From contig JAUIDY010000008.1 in NCBI GenBank assembly GCA_030428385.1, positions 24,260 through 88,259 on the forward strand: a stretch of DNA of 64,000 bases. Direction: 5' to 3'. Position 1 is the first letter of the stretch; each line of letters opens with the position of its first letter. Below are positions 1 through 9,702 of the stretch, one piece after another. The position numbers were made by a program, and so were the translations under genes. The notes under the pieces are model-generated. The model made no database searches. It was not told the DNA's origin and saw only the letters and a program-made list of their open reading frames with translations. The DNA comes from Rhodothermia bacterium. GTDB lineage: Bacteria; Bacteroidota; Rhodothermia; Rhodothermales; JAAAOL01.

Positions 1-606
1 ATCCGCTGAACTATCGTACTTGGTCGGGTCTGCTTGGTCCAACGCCTCATCCGGGAAGATATACATGCTGCTCACTTCCAGAAAGAGCCCTAACTGATCG
101 TTGACGGCTACATCCAGGCCGACGCCGCCCATGGGGCCGTACCCCACTTCAATGTTGTCATTAATTTTCCCTAACCCAAGCCCAAGTCCAGCCTGCAAAT
201 ACGGGTTGGCACGTTTGTCAGGGATCAGGTTTAACCGTCCCAACAAGTTCAGGTGATGCCGCCAGTCGCTGGTGGTATTTTCATCAATGGCCTGAAAGAG
301 GGGAGGACGCACATCCAAACGCGGGTCACTCACCTTCGGGTAGTTTCCGGAAAGGTGCATGAGGCCCACACTAAGGCGCTTGTTAAGATGGAGGCCAAAT
401 TCAACCCCCAGGCTGAACCCGATATTGTCTACGTATTCAGAAAGTTCGTTTTCGGGGTTATCGTCGCGGTCGCCCCCATAGGTGTTCAACCCGATGCGCC
501 CTTTCAGATACGCGCCGTCATCGGCGCGGTAGTTCTGGGCAACAGCGGGCGAAGCAACAAGGAACAACGCAAGGCAAAGAAAAAGTGGTAGCAAGCGGCC
601 TTTCAT
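1..606 (-). CDS. Outer-membrane beta-barrel protein, 3' end outside window
   Basis: The reading frame on the minus strand starts with ATG at 604-606 and stays open for 202 codons to the window edge, so the C-terminus is missing. The N-terminus (MKGRLLPLFLCLALFLVASP...AVAQ) is a clear signal peptide with cleavage after AVAQ at about residue 24. The mature part alternates polar and hydrophobic residues with glycine-rich strands (LKGRIGLNTYGGDRD, YLQAGLGLGLG, MGGVGLDVAVNDQLG), as in OmpA/porin-type eight-stranded barrels that sit in the outer membrane. Whether an OmpA peptidoglycan-binding domain follows cannot be seen. A purine-rich GGAGGACCCCTT stretch lies just upstream of the start. The exact family and any ligand are unknown. 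Confidence 0.8.
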   Translation of the reverse strand, partial: MKGRLLPLFLCLALFLVASPAVAQNYRADDGAYLKGRIGLNTYGGDRDDNPENELSEYVDNIGFSLGVEFGLHLNKRLSVGLMHLSGNYPKVSDPRLDVRPPLFQAIDENTTSDWRHHLNLLGRLNLIPDKRANPYLQAGLGLGLGKINDNIEVGYGPMGGVGLDVAVNDQLGLFLEVSSMYIFPDEALDQADPTKYDSSAD

Positions 607-988
607 AAGGGGTCCTCCGGTATAAGCGGGCATGCGCTTCGGATAAGTGAGTCGAGATGCGGAGTTGAGGGAAAATAGTTTGGGAACAGGTGACCTTCAA
701 CCGAAACAAGGTACGAAGCACAAATAGTTATCGGCATATTTACTTCTTAACGGTACCCATTATATACAAACTCAGAAGCAAGGGAAAGTAATGGAAGAAA
801 AGCCACATTTTTAAGTCCTTAATACATATTATTGAAATTATTGAACATAAATGATTCGTTTCAGACAATCGTTAAACAGACAACCGACGTTTTACCTCCT
901 CAAGAGCCACTGCGCTGTGTTTCCAAAAACAAAAAGCCCGCTTCGCCTTGGGGAAGCGGGCTGCAAAAATTCTTATTATTTACAACAG
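607..988. other. AT-rich intergenic region between divergent-from-left barrel gene and rpsT
   Basis: This 382-base gap lies between the start of the outer-membrane gene and the end of rpsT, both on the minus strand. It is visibly AT-rich at about 720-870. It carries the rpsT terminator near its right side and must hold the promoter of the barrel gene. I see no convincing protein or RNA gene: the short open frames here have no signal peptide, domain or good ribosome-binding site. Confidence 0.6.
921..962 (-). terminator. Rho-independent terminator of rpsT
   Basis: A perfect 10-bp stem, AGCCCGCTTC at 935-944 and GAAGCGGGCT at 953-962, encloses an eight-base loop. On the minus strand it is followed by a U-rich tract (the complement of TTCCAAAAACAAAA). 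It lies about 25 bases past the rpsT stop codon. Confidence 0.9.
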
Positions 989-1243
989 CTACGAGAGCGC
1001 TGCTACATGCTTATCCAGGCTGCTTTTTACATGGGCCGCCTTGTTGCGATGAATAATCCCTTTCGTGGCAAGGCGATCCAAATAGCCTTTTACCTCGTTT
1101 AGCAGCAGTTGCGCTTGATCTTTATCTTCCGTCTGACGCAATTTCTTAATCAAGGTGCGCATCCGGCTACGGTGGATACGGTTGCGGTTACGACGCTTCG
1201 CCGTCTGGCGAACACGTTTAATGGCCGATTTATGCTGTGGCAT
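989..1243 (-). CDS. rpsT: 30S ribosomal protein S20
   Basis: This 84-residue basic protein starts MPQHKSAIKRVRQTAKRRNRN and matches the S20 family over its full length. S20 binds 16S rRNA early in assembly of the small subunit body. The family features are the repeated Lys/Arg N-terminal helix (residues 4-30), the KKLRQ region around 33-37 and the RNKAAHVKSSLDKHV C-terminal helix. Length is normal for the family (80-90). It is a single gene with its own terminator just downstream. Upstream at 1343-1362 is a small hairpin (CGATAA/TTATCG) that could belong to its leader; S20 is autoregulated in some bacteria, but that is not shown here. Confidence 0.98.
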   Translation of the reverse strand: MPQHKSAIKRVRQTAKRRNRNRIHRSRMRTLIKKLRQTEDKDQAQLLLNEVKGYLDRLATKGIIHRNKAAHVKSSLDKHVAALS

Positions 1244-1480
1244 GAGCTACAACGGTAACATTTAGTGGAGATTCCAGCAAAGGCAAGGCAATCAACATTG
1301 ACAAGCCCTATAATTTAACGTACCTAGTTAGCTTAGGTCAAGCGATAACATGGCTCTTATCGTGGAAGTTCAGCTAAGAACCGGAGGCTGAACGGTATCT
1401 TCGTCGGAGTAACCGATGACCGTCGCCTCATTGTTTAGCCGAGAGCCGCTCCCACCCACTCGCTGTCTACAAGGTTCATT

Positions 1481-2383
1481 ATGTGGTCGTTTCTGGCCGA
1501 ATTCACACGCCCCTCAGAAGGTGTGCTTCAAGTCATCGTTATGGATGAAGCACATCGTGAACAGCCCCGTTCCTATCAGGTGCACCCGCAGCACCTTTGG
1601 GCACTGTTTGCAGTAGGGGCTGGCCTAACGGGGCTGCTTATCCTGATTCTGGTTGCCTTTACCCCGCTGCGTCAATGGATTCCTGGATATGGAACGGACC
1701 AGTTGCGGCAAGAAGCACGGCTAGCTACCATGCGCCTGGCGGCCTTAGAAGATTCACTCGCCGCTCAGCAAGAATATATGGGCCACCTGCGCAGCCTGAT
1801 GACGGGTGAAAATCTAGGGGGTACGCGCGTACGTGCCCAACAGGTGATTTCGGTGTCAGGTGAATTAGCAGAAGTGGCAACCGACGAAACAAGCTCAGAC
1901 TGGGAAGATCATGAACAACCGGCCTTGCCCCTGGCCCAATTACCCACCGTCGCAGTTCCCACCATCCCCGTGAACCAACAAGCCGTCGAGGAACGGTATT
2001 TGGCCAGCCTTCAGTTGCCAGCCGTACCTCCGGTAAAAGGTTTTTTAACGGGTACCTTCGATCCGCGCACCGGTCACTTCGCCATCGACTTGGCCGTCGA
2101 GACGGGCACCATGGTCCGATCTATAGGAGATGGCTATGTTATCTTCGCCGATTGGACCGATGAAGGAGGCTATACCCTCGTGGTTCAACATACGGATGGC
2201 TTTGTCTCTGTGTATAAACACAATGAGCGGCTCTTGAAACGGGTCGGCGACCGGGTTCGTGCCCGTGAAGCCTTGGCCATGAGTGGAAACTCCGGCGAGC
2301 TAACCACGGGACCCCATTTACACTTTGAGTTATGGCATAATGGACTTGCCCAAAATCCAACGATGTATCTTGTTGGATTATAA
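1481..2383 (+). CDS. Membrane-anchored M23 (LytM) peptidase
   Basis: This 300-residue protein has one transmembrane helix (about 41-60), a coiled-coil stretch (74-107), a low-complexity linker and a C-terminal M23 domain (about 183-298). It is predicted to cut peptidoglycan cross-links in the periplasm. The M23 ligand set is complete: H199 and D203 (HFAID), H247 (YKHN) and H279/H281 (GPHLHFE), so it should be an active zinc enzyme rather than a LytM activator. I chose ATG 1481 because AAGG lies ten bases upstream; an alternative ATG at 1541 removes 20 residues. The bactofilin gene follows by 115 bases. M23 peptidases next to bactofilins are a known pairing for cell-shape control (for example in Helicobacter), so the two probably act together. 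Confidence 0.92.
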   Translation: MWSFLAEFTRPSEGVLQVIVMDEAHREQPRSYQVHPQHLWALFAVGAGLTGLLILILVAFTPLRQWIPGYGTDQLRQEARLATMRLAALEDSLAAQQEYMGHLRSLMTGENLGGTRVRAQQVISVSGELAEVATDETSSDWEDHEQPALPLAQLPTVAVPTIPVNQQAVEERYLASLQLPAVPPVKGFLTGTFDPRTGHFAIDLAVETGTMVRSIGDGYVIFADWTDEGGYTLVVQHTDGFVSVYKHNERLLKRVGDRVRAREALAMSGNSGELTTGPHLHFELWHNGLAQNPTMYLVGL

Positions 2384-2498
2384 ATTAAGTTCATCCCACT
2401 TTCTACCGAAACTTACTGGAAGCACGATAACAGGACACGAGTAGCTCTTACCATACCTTGGGCGAAGGAGGACGCTCAGGGACAGATCATCATCCACA

Positions 2499-2966
2499 AT
2501 GGCACTTTTTGGCAACAACAACAGGGAACCGCAGGCTATGGCCAAACAAACAACGACGCCAGCATCCAATGGCACGTCGCCTAATCAGATTAACATGATT
2601 GGCGAAGGCACCATCTTCGAAGGGAAGCTTCGCGCAGAGAATGAAGTCGTGATTCGTGGCAAAATCATTGGCACCCTCAGCGTGACAGGTCGTGCCGTCA
2701 TTGCAGAAAGCGGCGTCATTGATGGCGAACTGGAGGCCACCAGCGCCGACGTGTCGGGCCAGATCAAGGGCGACCTGCGCGTGAAGGAACGCCTGGTCCT
2801 GCGCGGCTCTGCCCGCGTCGATGGCAACGTCTCCACCGGACGCTTCATCGTTGAAGAAGGCGCTATGTTTGACGGCGAATGCACCATGGGCAGCCGCACC
2901 GTCAAATCGGGCGACATTGCCTCGCTGGTGAGCGCCCTCGAACAACGCGATACCGACGAAGACTAG
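2499..2966 (+). CDS. Bactofilin (polymer-forming cytoskeletal protein)
   Basis: The 155-residue protein has a polar N-terminal tail (1-32) and a bactofilin core (about 33-130) of short valine/isoleucine-spaced beta turns such as VVIRGKIIGTLSV, AVIAESGVIDGEL and ADVSGQIKGDL. This pattern is the right-handed beta-helix typical of the family. Bactofilins assemble into nucleotide-free filaments at the inner membrane and localise cell-wall enzymes. The upstream M23 peptidase is the likely partner. The stop codon TAG at 2964-2966 is directly followed by the ATG of the next gene, so the cluster is probably one transcript with the ATP synthase genes. Confidence 0.95.
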   Translation: MALFGNNNREPQAMAKQTTTPASNGTSPNQINMIGEGTIFEGKLRAENEVVIRGKIIGTLSVTGRAVIAESGVIDGELEATSADVSGQIKGDLRVKERLVLRGSARVDGNVSTGRFIVEEGAMFDGECTMGSRTVKSGDIASLVSALEQRDTDED

Positions 2967-3245
2967 ATGGACGTCCCGCCGCCGCCCAGGAAAAACTCCT
3001 GGCAGGCGTCCATGCAAGAAGCCTCCCCCTACCTCGGGCTCGGCATGCAGATTGCCATGTCGATGGTTTTTTTCGTGGGAGGTGGTTATCTGCTTGATCA
3101 ATGGCTGACCATGACACCCTGGCTGACGATTGTGGGTGCCTGCCTGGGCATGGTCGCCATTTTTGTGCAGCTTATCCGGGTAACCAAAGAAATTAACCAG
3201 CGGCCCAAACCCTCAAAACGTACAGACACCGCTCCCAACGAATAA
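2967..3245 (+). CDS. AtpZ/AtpI-family small membrane protein
   Basis: This 92-residue protein has two transmembrane helices (about 23-45 and 53-73) separated by a short turn with a GGGYLLDQW motif, which is typical of the AtpZ/AtpI family (putative F0F1-ATPase subunit). Family members help assemble the c-ring or handle Mg2+/Ca2+ next to the F0 sector. The start codon abuts the bactofilin stop codon (TAGATG), so translation is likely coupled. Its place upstream of atpB supports an ATP synthase role. The charged C-terminal tail (RPKPSKRTDTAPNE) is probably cytoplasmic. Confidence 0.85.
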   Translation: MDVPPPPRKNSWQASMQEASPYLGLGMQIAMSMVFFVGGGYLLDQWLTMTPWLTIVGACLGMVAIFVQLIRVTKEINQRPKPSKRTDTAPNE

Positions 3246-3461
3246 TAAAAGCAACCCGTAAAACATGGGGCGACGGCACCAATGCCTAGCCCAGACTTGT
3301 ACAAGCTATCATGCAGTAGATCGGGGAGCACAAAAAGGCTCTTCTGCGGCTTCCCCGTCCTTTCATTTATAATTCACCGCTCCTTGCCAAAGCGCGCGGC
3401 TCTTTCTACGTAGTTTGGCGTTCCACGGTCCGCTACAAACAATAGCCCACATCGCTAGATT

Positions 3462-3806
3462 TTGGCCCTTTTCCTGGGCATAGACAACCCGGTTTGGTGG
3501 CTTAGCGTGGGGCTCGGCTGTGGCATCGGCGTGTGCTACACCGTGGCGAGTTTTCTCATCAATCGGTGGGCCGCTCGCTTCGAGAGCCGCCGGTTCATGT
3601 TGTTTATGATCAGTGGCATGATGGCTCGCCTCGCTCTGGCCCTCGTGCTGGTCATTCTGATCCTGATGCGGCTCTCTGTTGACCCACGCGCCTTTCTGGT
3701 CGCGTTTATGGGGACGTTCGCCATCGGACTGCTGTGGGAAGTACGGTTTATCCATCGCTTTTCACAAAACCAACACACCGCGTCGGATACCGACGTAACT
3801 GCCTAG
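3462..3806 (+). CDS. AtpI-like membrane protein upstream of atpB (TTG start)
   Basis: The frame encodes 114 residues with three hydrophobic segments (about 10-32, 46-67 and 71-92) and a polar C-terminus. No ATG exists in frame before the membrane segments: the frame opens after a TAG at 3456, and TTG at 3462 is the best start. Size, topology and position 32 bases before atpB fit the loose group of ATP synthase protein I analogues, which assist c-ring assembly. Sequence similarity alone would not prove this. The 216-base gap before it contains a GC hairpin (CGGGGA near 3319, TCCCCG near 3352) of unclear meaning. Confidence 0.65.
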   Translation: MALFLGIDNPVWWLSVGLGCGIGVCYTVASFLINRWAARFESRRFMLFMISGMMARLALALVLVILILMRLSVDPRAFLVAFMGTFAIGLLWEVRFIHRFSQNQHTASDTDVTA

Positions 3807-3838
3807 ACCATTACGACTTCCGGTTAGCCCGGTTTTCC

Positions 3839-5068
3839 ATGAAGCTTTTTCGCGTGCTTTTTCTGGCCCTTTTGGCAGGCTTCCTGAGCGTGCCCCCGGC
3901 GAACGCTGCCGCCGAAGGGGAAGACCTGGATCCGATCCACCACTCGGCGGATGGCTACTACCTCGACTTTATGCCGATTGGCAAGGTGGAACTGCCCCGT
4001 CTGTTTCTGGTGCGCCGCGCGGATGGCTCACTCGGATTTGACGCCTACGGCAGCACTGCCTCCGCGCTCCACTCACATGAATACGTCCCTGAAGCCGGAC
4101 ATGGCGCGGAAGACGACGCCCACGGAGAGACCGCTGACGAAGGGCACGGCGAAGAAGCGGGTATTGAGGCACTCATCGCCTCGGGGCTTCACCTAGACGC
4201 CCACCTCGTCCCTGCCGATGGCGGCCATGTGATCATCGACTTCTCCGTCACGCGCCACCTCGTCTTCGCCATTTTGGGAGCGCTGCTGGTTATCCTCATC
4301 TTCACCTCACTCGCACGCCGGTATGCCCGCGGCATCGGACGCGAGACGGCGCCCAAAGGCGTCTTCCAGAATCTCTTTGAGACGCTTGTCCTTTTTGTAC
4401 GCGACGAAATTGCCCGTCCCAACCTCGGCGAAAAGCATTACCGAAAATTCCTGCCGTATCTCCTCACGGCGTTCTTCTTCATCCTGATTTGTAACCTGCT
4501 CGGCCTCGTGCCCTTTGGCGCCACCGCCACATCGAACCTGATGATCACGGCGGTGCTGGCAACCACTACGTTTATCCTGACGCAGGTGAATGGTTCGAAG
4601 GACCACTGGATGCACGTGCTCTGGCCGCCGGGCGTCCCCACCTTTGTGAAGCCGATCCTCATTCCCGTGGAGATCATGGGGCTGTTCACCAAGCCCATCG
4701 CGCTCGCCATCCGTCTGTTTGCGAACCTCACGGCGGGCCACCTCGTGATCCTCAGTCTGATCGGGTTGATCTTCTCCTTCGGCAAAATTTTTGGCCCCGG
4801 CGTGGGCTACGGCGTCGCGCCCGTCAGCATTGCGTTCTCGCTGTTTATCTACCTGCTTGAACTGCTGGTGTCGTTTATTCAGGCGTACATCTTCACGATG
4901 CTCTCGGCGCTGTTCATCGGCATGGCGGTGGCCGAACACGACCATCACCACGACGAAGCGCACGACGACCACCATCACGCCGCGCTGCATCCGGCAGAAC
5001 ATGCGGCCTCGGCCCAGCCGATTATCGGCAATGGAGCGGAGCAGCCCCAGCCGGTCGCCGTCGCCTAA
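3839..5068 (+). CDS. atpB: ATP synthase F0 subunit a, with signal peptide and His-rich tails
   Basis: The 409-residue protein is the proton channel subunit a. It begins with a signal peptide (1-23) and a periplasmic extension rich in His/Asp/Glu (about 24-138), as in other Bacteroidota AtpB proteins. The core follows from about 140 to 365. The essential arginine is R292 in LAIRLFANLTAGH, and the conserved ELLVSFIQAYIFTMLSALFI helix spans 341-360. The C-terminus (366-390) is a His-rich tail, EHDHHHDEAHDDHHH. ATG 3839 was chosen because the signal peptide starts there; the frame stays open further upstream but that part is not protein-like. It is the first structural gene of atpBEFHAG. Confidence 0.95.
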   Translation: MKLFRVLFLALLAGFLSVPPANAAAEGEDLDPIHHSADGYYLDFMPIGKVELPRLFLVRRADGSLGFDAYGSTASALHSHEYVPEAGHGAEDDAHGETADEGHGEEAGIEALIASGLHLDAHLVPADGGHVIIDFSVTRHLVFAILGALLVILIFTSLARRYARGIGRETAPKGVFQNLFETLVLFVRDEIARPNLGEKHYRKFLPYLLTAFFFILICNLLGLVPFGATATSNLMITAVLATTTFILTQVNGSKDHWMHVLWPPGVPTFVKPILIPVEIMGLFTKPIALAIRLFANLTAGHLVILSLIGLIFSFGKIFGPGVGYGVAPVSIAFSLFIYLLELLVSFIQAYIFTMLSALFIGMAVAEHDHHHDEAHDDHHHAALHPAEHAASAQPIIGNGAEQPQPVAVA

Positions 5069-5154
5069 CCGAACCCCTTTACTCCCCGGCGGCTGCGGCT
5101 TGCAACCGCCACTTTCACACCAACAACCTCTTACGAAAAAACACAGGTACACAC

Positions 5155-5382
5155 ATGGACCCGAATGCTCTTGCTTTCCTTGGCGCTGGAATTGGCGCTG
5201 GTCTTGTTGCTCTCGGCGCTGGCCTCGGCATTGGCCGCCTCGCTGGCCCCGCCATGGAAGGCTCGGCGCGTCAGCCGGAAGCCGCTGGCGATATCCGTAC
5301 GTCGATGATTATCGCGGCAGCCCTCATCGAGGGTGTGGCGCTCTTCGGCCTCGTGATCTGCATCCTGCTGGCCACGAAGTAA
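5155..5382 (+). CDS. atpE: ATP synthase F0 subunit c
   Basis: This 75-residue hairpin protein forms the rotating c-ring in the inner membrane. Helix 1 (6-32) carries the glycine-rich GAGIGAGLVALGAGLGIG run. The polar loop ARQPE (38-42) contacts the central stalk. Helix 2 carries the ion-binding carboxylate E59 in ALIEGVALFG. The residues after E59 are Gly and Val, and helix 1 lacks the Gln of sodium-type rings, so proton coupling is expected. The gene follows atpB by 86 bases. Confidence 0.97.
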   Translation: MDPNALAFLGAGIGAGLVALGAGLGIGRLAGPAMEGSARQPEAAGDIRTSMIIAAALIEGVALFGLVICILLATK

Positions 5383-5476
5383 CAACGCCTCCGCGTAGAC
5401 CCATCATTTGGCGGAACGGGGCGCGTGTGCCCGGTCCCGCCGAGGTGAACAGCTATACGCTAAAACCATTCGTCCT

Positions 5477-5986
5477 ATGAGCATCACGCTGGCAGCAAGC
5501 CTGCTGAATCCCAACTTTGGACTGGTCATCTGGATCACCATCGTTTTTGTGTTGCTGCTCGTCGTCTTGCGCCGATTTGCCTGGGGGCCAATCACCAAAG
5601 CGCTGGAAGAACGCGAGCAGACCATCGATGCGTCGATCCAACGGGCTGAACAGGCCCTCGCCGAAGCCAAGCAGATCCAGGCCGACAACGAAAAGGCCCG
5701 CCGCGAAGCTGAACAGGAAGCCCAGCGCCTCCTGCGCGAAGCCCGCGAAGAAGTGGAGCGGCTGCGGAACGACGAGGTGCAGAAGACCCGCGACCAGATT
5801 CAGCAGATGCGCACGCAGGCCCAGGCCGAAATCGAGCGCGAGAAGCAAAGCGCCCTCGAAGAGTTGCGCACGGAAGTGGCTGACCTCGCCATCCAAGCCG
5901 CCGAGAAAATCCTCACGGAAAACCTCGACGGCGACCGCCAGCGTAAGCTCGTGCAGGGCTTCATCGACGACCTTCCGAAGAACTAG
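5477..5986 (+). CDS. atpF: ATP synthase F0 subunit b
   Basis: The 169-residue peripheral-stalk subunit has one N-terminal transmembrane helix (about 10-30, with FGLVIWITIVFVLLLVVLRRF) followed by a long, charged alpha-helix (35-160) rich in Glu, Arg, Gln and Ala. It dimerises and links subunit a to delta and alpha. ATG 5477 is used because it puts the membrane helix at the N-terminus as in the family; the open frame upstream is not conserved in style. It sits 94 bases after atpE and 78 bases before atpH. Confidence 0.95.
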   Translation: MSITLAASLLNPNFGLVIWITIVFVLLLVVLRRFAWGPITKALEEREQTIDASIQRAEQALAEAKQIQADNEKARREAEQEAQRLLREAREEVERLRNDEVQKTRDQIQQMRTQAQAEIEREKQSALEELRTEVADLAIQAAEKILTENLDGDRQRKLVQGFIDDLPKN

Positions 5987-6032
5987 TCTAACCTGTTGGT
6001 TTGTGGCGTCGCGCTTCGTAACAGAAGCCGAT

Positions 6033-6060
6033 AGCCAACGGCCAATAGCTGACAGCCAAC
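6033..6060. repeat. Short repeated AGCCAAC segment between atpF and atpH
   Basis: The 78-base gap between atpF and atpH contains AGCCAAC at 6033-6039 and again at 6054-6060, separated by GGCCAATAGCTGAC. The 11-mer GCCAATAGCTG also occurs at 36075-36085. It looks like a small interspersed sequence inside the operon rather than a gene; its function is unknown. Confidence 0.4.
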
Positions 6061-6064
6061 CCTT

Positions 6065-6619
6065 ATGAAAAACCTCTCCGTCGCCCGGCGGTACGCCCAG
6101 GCGCTGTACGAAGAAGCCGCTGCCCAAGCGAATGTGGCCAAGGTAGACGCCGACATGGTGTTGATCCGGCAGTCGCTGGCGGATTCGCGGGAGTTGGTGT
6201 CGTTTTTCGAGAGCCCGGTGATCAACCGGGAGAAGAAGGACACCGTCGTGAAGCAGCTCTTCGGCGACCGGATCGAACCCGTGACGCTCGACTTCCTGCA
6301 CCTGCTCATCGCCAAGGGACGCGAAAACCTGTTCCCGGACGTGGTGGAAGCCTACGAAAGCCTCCGCGACGAACAGCAGGGCGTGGTGAAGGTGCATGCC
6401 CGCACCGCCCATCCGCTCGGCGATGCCGAGAAGAAGGCGCTGGGGCAAGCGTTGGTGAAACGCACCGGCAAAAAAGTCCGCCTCACGACAACCGAAGACC
6501 CGTCGCTGATTGGCGGCGTCATCGTGCGCGTGGGCGACACGGTCTACGACGGCAGCGTCCGCAACAAACTGGCCAGCCTGCGCGAGCAGCTTGGTCAAGG
6601 CTCCTTTTTGATGAATTGA
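6065..6619 (+). CDS. atpH: ATP synthase F1 subunit delta
   Basis: The 184-residue protein matches the OSCP/delta family. It has an N-terminal helical bundle starting KNLSVARRYAQALYEEAA (about 2-105) that binds the alpha N-termini at the top of F1. The C-terminal domain ends with the family motif around DPSLIGGVIVRVGDTVYDGSV (140-165), which binds subunit b. Length is normal (about 180). It lies between atpF and atpA in the same operon. Confidence 0.95.
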   Translation: MKNLSVARRYAQALYEEAAAQANVAKVDADMVLIRQSLADSRELVSFFESPVINREKKDTVVKQLFGDRIEPVTLDFLHLLIAKGRENLFPDVVEAYESLRDEQQGVVKVHARTAHPLGDAEKKALGQALVKRTGKKVRLTTTEDPSLIGGVIVRVGDTVYDGSVRNKLASLREQLGQGSFLMN

Positions 6620-6681
6620 CGGGTGCGCGGCCCGGAATGTCCCGGCGTCCCACTCCTTAATCCCTATTCCCAGATACAATT

Positions 6682-8274
<1,593 letters not shown>

Positions 8275-8338
8275 CCACGGGACGGCGAAGCGAGAACGAG
8301 CACCGCTCTTCCCGCTTCCCCCAAACCCCTTCCCATAG

Positions 8339-9265
8339 ATGGCAAGTCTTCGCGACATACGCAACCGGATCGGCTCGGTTAAAAACACGCAACAGGTGAC
8401 GCGCGCCATGAAGATGGTGGCCGCCGCCAAGCTGCGCCGTGCCCAGGAACGCATCTTTCGCACGCGTCCCTACGCCTTCAAGCTCGGCGAAATCATGAGC
8501 CACCTGAAGCGCCAACTCGATCCGAGCGCCCACCTGCTGTTCAAGGGCCGCGAAGAAGTGGACGGCGCGCTGCTGATTGTCGTGACTGGCGACCGTGGAT
8601 TGGCTGGAGCGTTTAATGCCAACGCCATCAAGCTGGCCGAACAAACCATCGCCGACGAATACCAGGCCCTCCACGAAGCCGGTAACCTGTACCTGATCTG
8701 CATCGGGCGCAAGGGCCACGAACATTTCGGCAAGCGCGGCTATCAACTGCTGGGCGACTTCCGGGGCGCGTTCAACGACCTGTCGTTTGACACCGCGCAA
8801 GCCGTGATGAAAATCGCCGTTGACGGCTTTGTGGATGACCGCTGGGACGAAGTGAAGGTGGTGTACAACGAGTTCAAGAACACAATCTCGCAGAACCGCA
8901 TCGCCGAGCCACTGCTGCCGCTGCCGAAGGAGCAGTTCATCACGCCGGTGATGGAAGTGCAGATCGAGCACCACGCGGAGGTCAGCGAGACCTACACCGA
9001 CGACTATATCTTTGAGCCGAACGCATCGGACATCCTCGAAGTGCTCATCCCCCGCTTCCTGAATTACCAGTTGTGGCGGGCCTTGCTGGAATCCAACGCC
9101 GCTGAGCAAGGCGCGCGCATGGTGGCGATGGACAACGCCACCTCGAATGCCGATGAACTGCTGCGGAGCCTCAAGCTGCAATACAACCGCGCCCGTCAGA
9201 GCGCCATCACCACCGAGATTCTCGAAATTGTGGGCGGTGCCGATGCACTGGCAAAAGCAGGATAA
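8339..9265 (+). CDS. atpG: ATP synthase F1 subunit gamma
   Basis: The 308-residue central stalk subunit begins with the family N-terminal helix MASLRDIRNRIGSVKNTQQV and ends with the conserved C-terminal helix (YNRARQSAITTEILEIVGGA). The Rossmann-like middle domain has the LLIVVTGDRGLAGAFNANAI motif (about 76-95). It is the last ATP synthase gene in the window. No atpD (beta) or atpC (epsilon) follows; these are expected elsewhere in the genome, as is usual in Bacteroidota. Confidence 0.97.
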   Translation: MASLRDIRNRIGSVKNTQQVTRAMKMVAAAKLRRAQERIFRTRPYAFKLGEIMSHLKRQLDPSAHLLFKGREEVDGALLIVVTGDRGLAGAFNANAIKLAEQTIADEYQALHEAGNLYLICIGRKGHEHFGKRGYQLLGDFRGAFNDLSFDTAQAVMKIAVDGFVDDRWDEVKVVYNEFKNTISQNRIAEPLLPLPKEQFITPVMEVQIEHHAEVSETYTDDYIFEPNASDILEVLIPRFLNYQLWRALLESNAAEQGARMVAMDNATSNADELLRSLKLQYNRARQSAITTEILEIVGGADALAKAG

Positions 9266-9281
9266 GCCGAACGCAAAGGCG

Positions 9282-9310
9282 TTGCGCAACGTTTGACAAC
9301 ATCGTATATT
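9282..9310 (+). promoter_or_regulatory. Putative promoter of tRNA-Ser
   Basis: TTGCGC at 9282-9287 and TATATT at 9305-9310 are 17 bases apart and end 28 bases before the tRNA. The same TATATT word occurs upstream of the sigma-factor gene (29537) and in the region before the CE15 gene (61014), which suggests a local -10 preference. This is read from the sequence only. Confidence 0.45.
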
Positions 9311-9338
9311 TCGCGCCCCAACACAATTCAGCCAACAC

Positions 9339-9428
9339 GGAGAGGTGGGTGAGTGGCTGAAACCACCGGTTTGCTAAACCGGCGTACCGGGAACACTGGT
9401 ACCGAGGGTTCGAATCCCTCCCTCTCCG
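9339..9428 (+). tRNA. tRNA-Ser (anticodon GCU)
   Basis: A 90-base type II tRNA. The acceptor stem GGAGAGG (9339-9345) pairs with CCTCTCC (9421-9427), with G as discriminator. The anticodon stem CCGGT/ACCGG holds the loop TTGCTAA, giving anticodon GCU for AGC/AGU serine codons. A long variable arm (GTACC/GGTAC) and the T loop GGTTCGAATCC are present, as expected for serine tRNAs. CCA is not encoded. Confidence 0.98.
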
Positions 9429-9433
9429 CTCCA

Positions 9434-9466
9434 AGCCGATCCCTGACAACAGGGGTCGGCTTTTTT
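9434..9466 (+). terminator. Rho-independent terminator after tRNA-Ser
   Basis: A 12-bp stem (AGCCGATCCCTG at 9434-9445, CAGGGGTCGGCT at 9450-9461, one G-U pair) with an ACAA loop is followed directly by a run of T. Confidence 0.95.
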
Positions 9467-9549
9467 CATGGCATACCGTGAACCCTTTGCGTAAATAGAC
9501 CTACAAGCTTGTCGATACTAGAACGGGGCGCAGCGAGCAAGACCAACGA

Positions 9550-9640
9550 CTCCCTTGAGGAGGCTGTCGCATCGCGAATGGGGATGTTTGCTACGTTTCA
9601 ACACCTTCTGGCCCTTTAGGGTCACCTCCCTCAAGGGAGG
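9550..9640. repeat. Intergenic palindromic repeat, CCTCCCTTGAGGGAGG family, copy 1
   Basis: The segment begins CTCCCTTGAGGAGGCTGTCG and ends GTCACCTCCCTCAAGGGAGG, so its two ends are inverted copies of each other around a central GGGGATGT...ACACCTTC. The same design occurs at 53505-53602, and half of it at 46122-46169. It lies between tRNA-Ser and the first giant exported protein. It is probably a non-coding dispersed repeat able to fold into a long hairpin. Confidence 0.75.
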
Positions 9641-9702
9641 GGGTGTGCGTGCGTCCAATAAGAAAGTATTCGCAAATTCAGGTCGTGCAATTCGTTTGAG
9701 GT

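Noticed and set aside
253..591. Plus-strand open frame of 112 codons
   Set aside because: It lies opposite the truncated outer-membrane gene, which has a signal peptide and barrel-like strands; the plus frame has no protein features.
1343..1362. CGATAA/TTATCG hairpin as an S20 leader regulatory RNA
   Set aside because: The six-base stem is too short and there is no other sign of an S20 binding site; it is only mentioned under rpsT.
2490..3101. Minus-strand open frame of 203 codons across the bactofilin gene
   Set aside because: It is the shadow of the bactofilin and AtpZ-like genes; its residue content (many His, Gly, Ala) is the usual result of reading GC-rich coding DNA on the other strand.
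5453..6679. Minus-strand open frame of 408 codons across atpF and atpH
   Set aside because: Both atpF and atpH are clear on the plus strand; the long opposite frame comes from GC-rich codon bias.
9293..9310. TTGACA with TATATT as tRNA promoter
   Set aside because: TTGACA (9293-9298) is only six bases from TATATT, far too close; TTGCGC at 9282-9287 has the right 17-base spacing instead.
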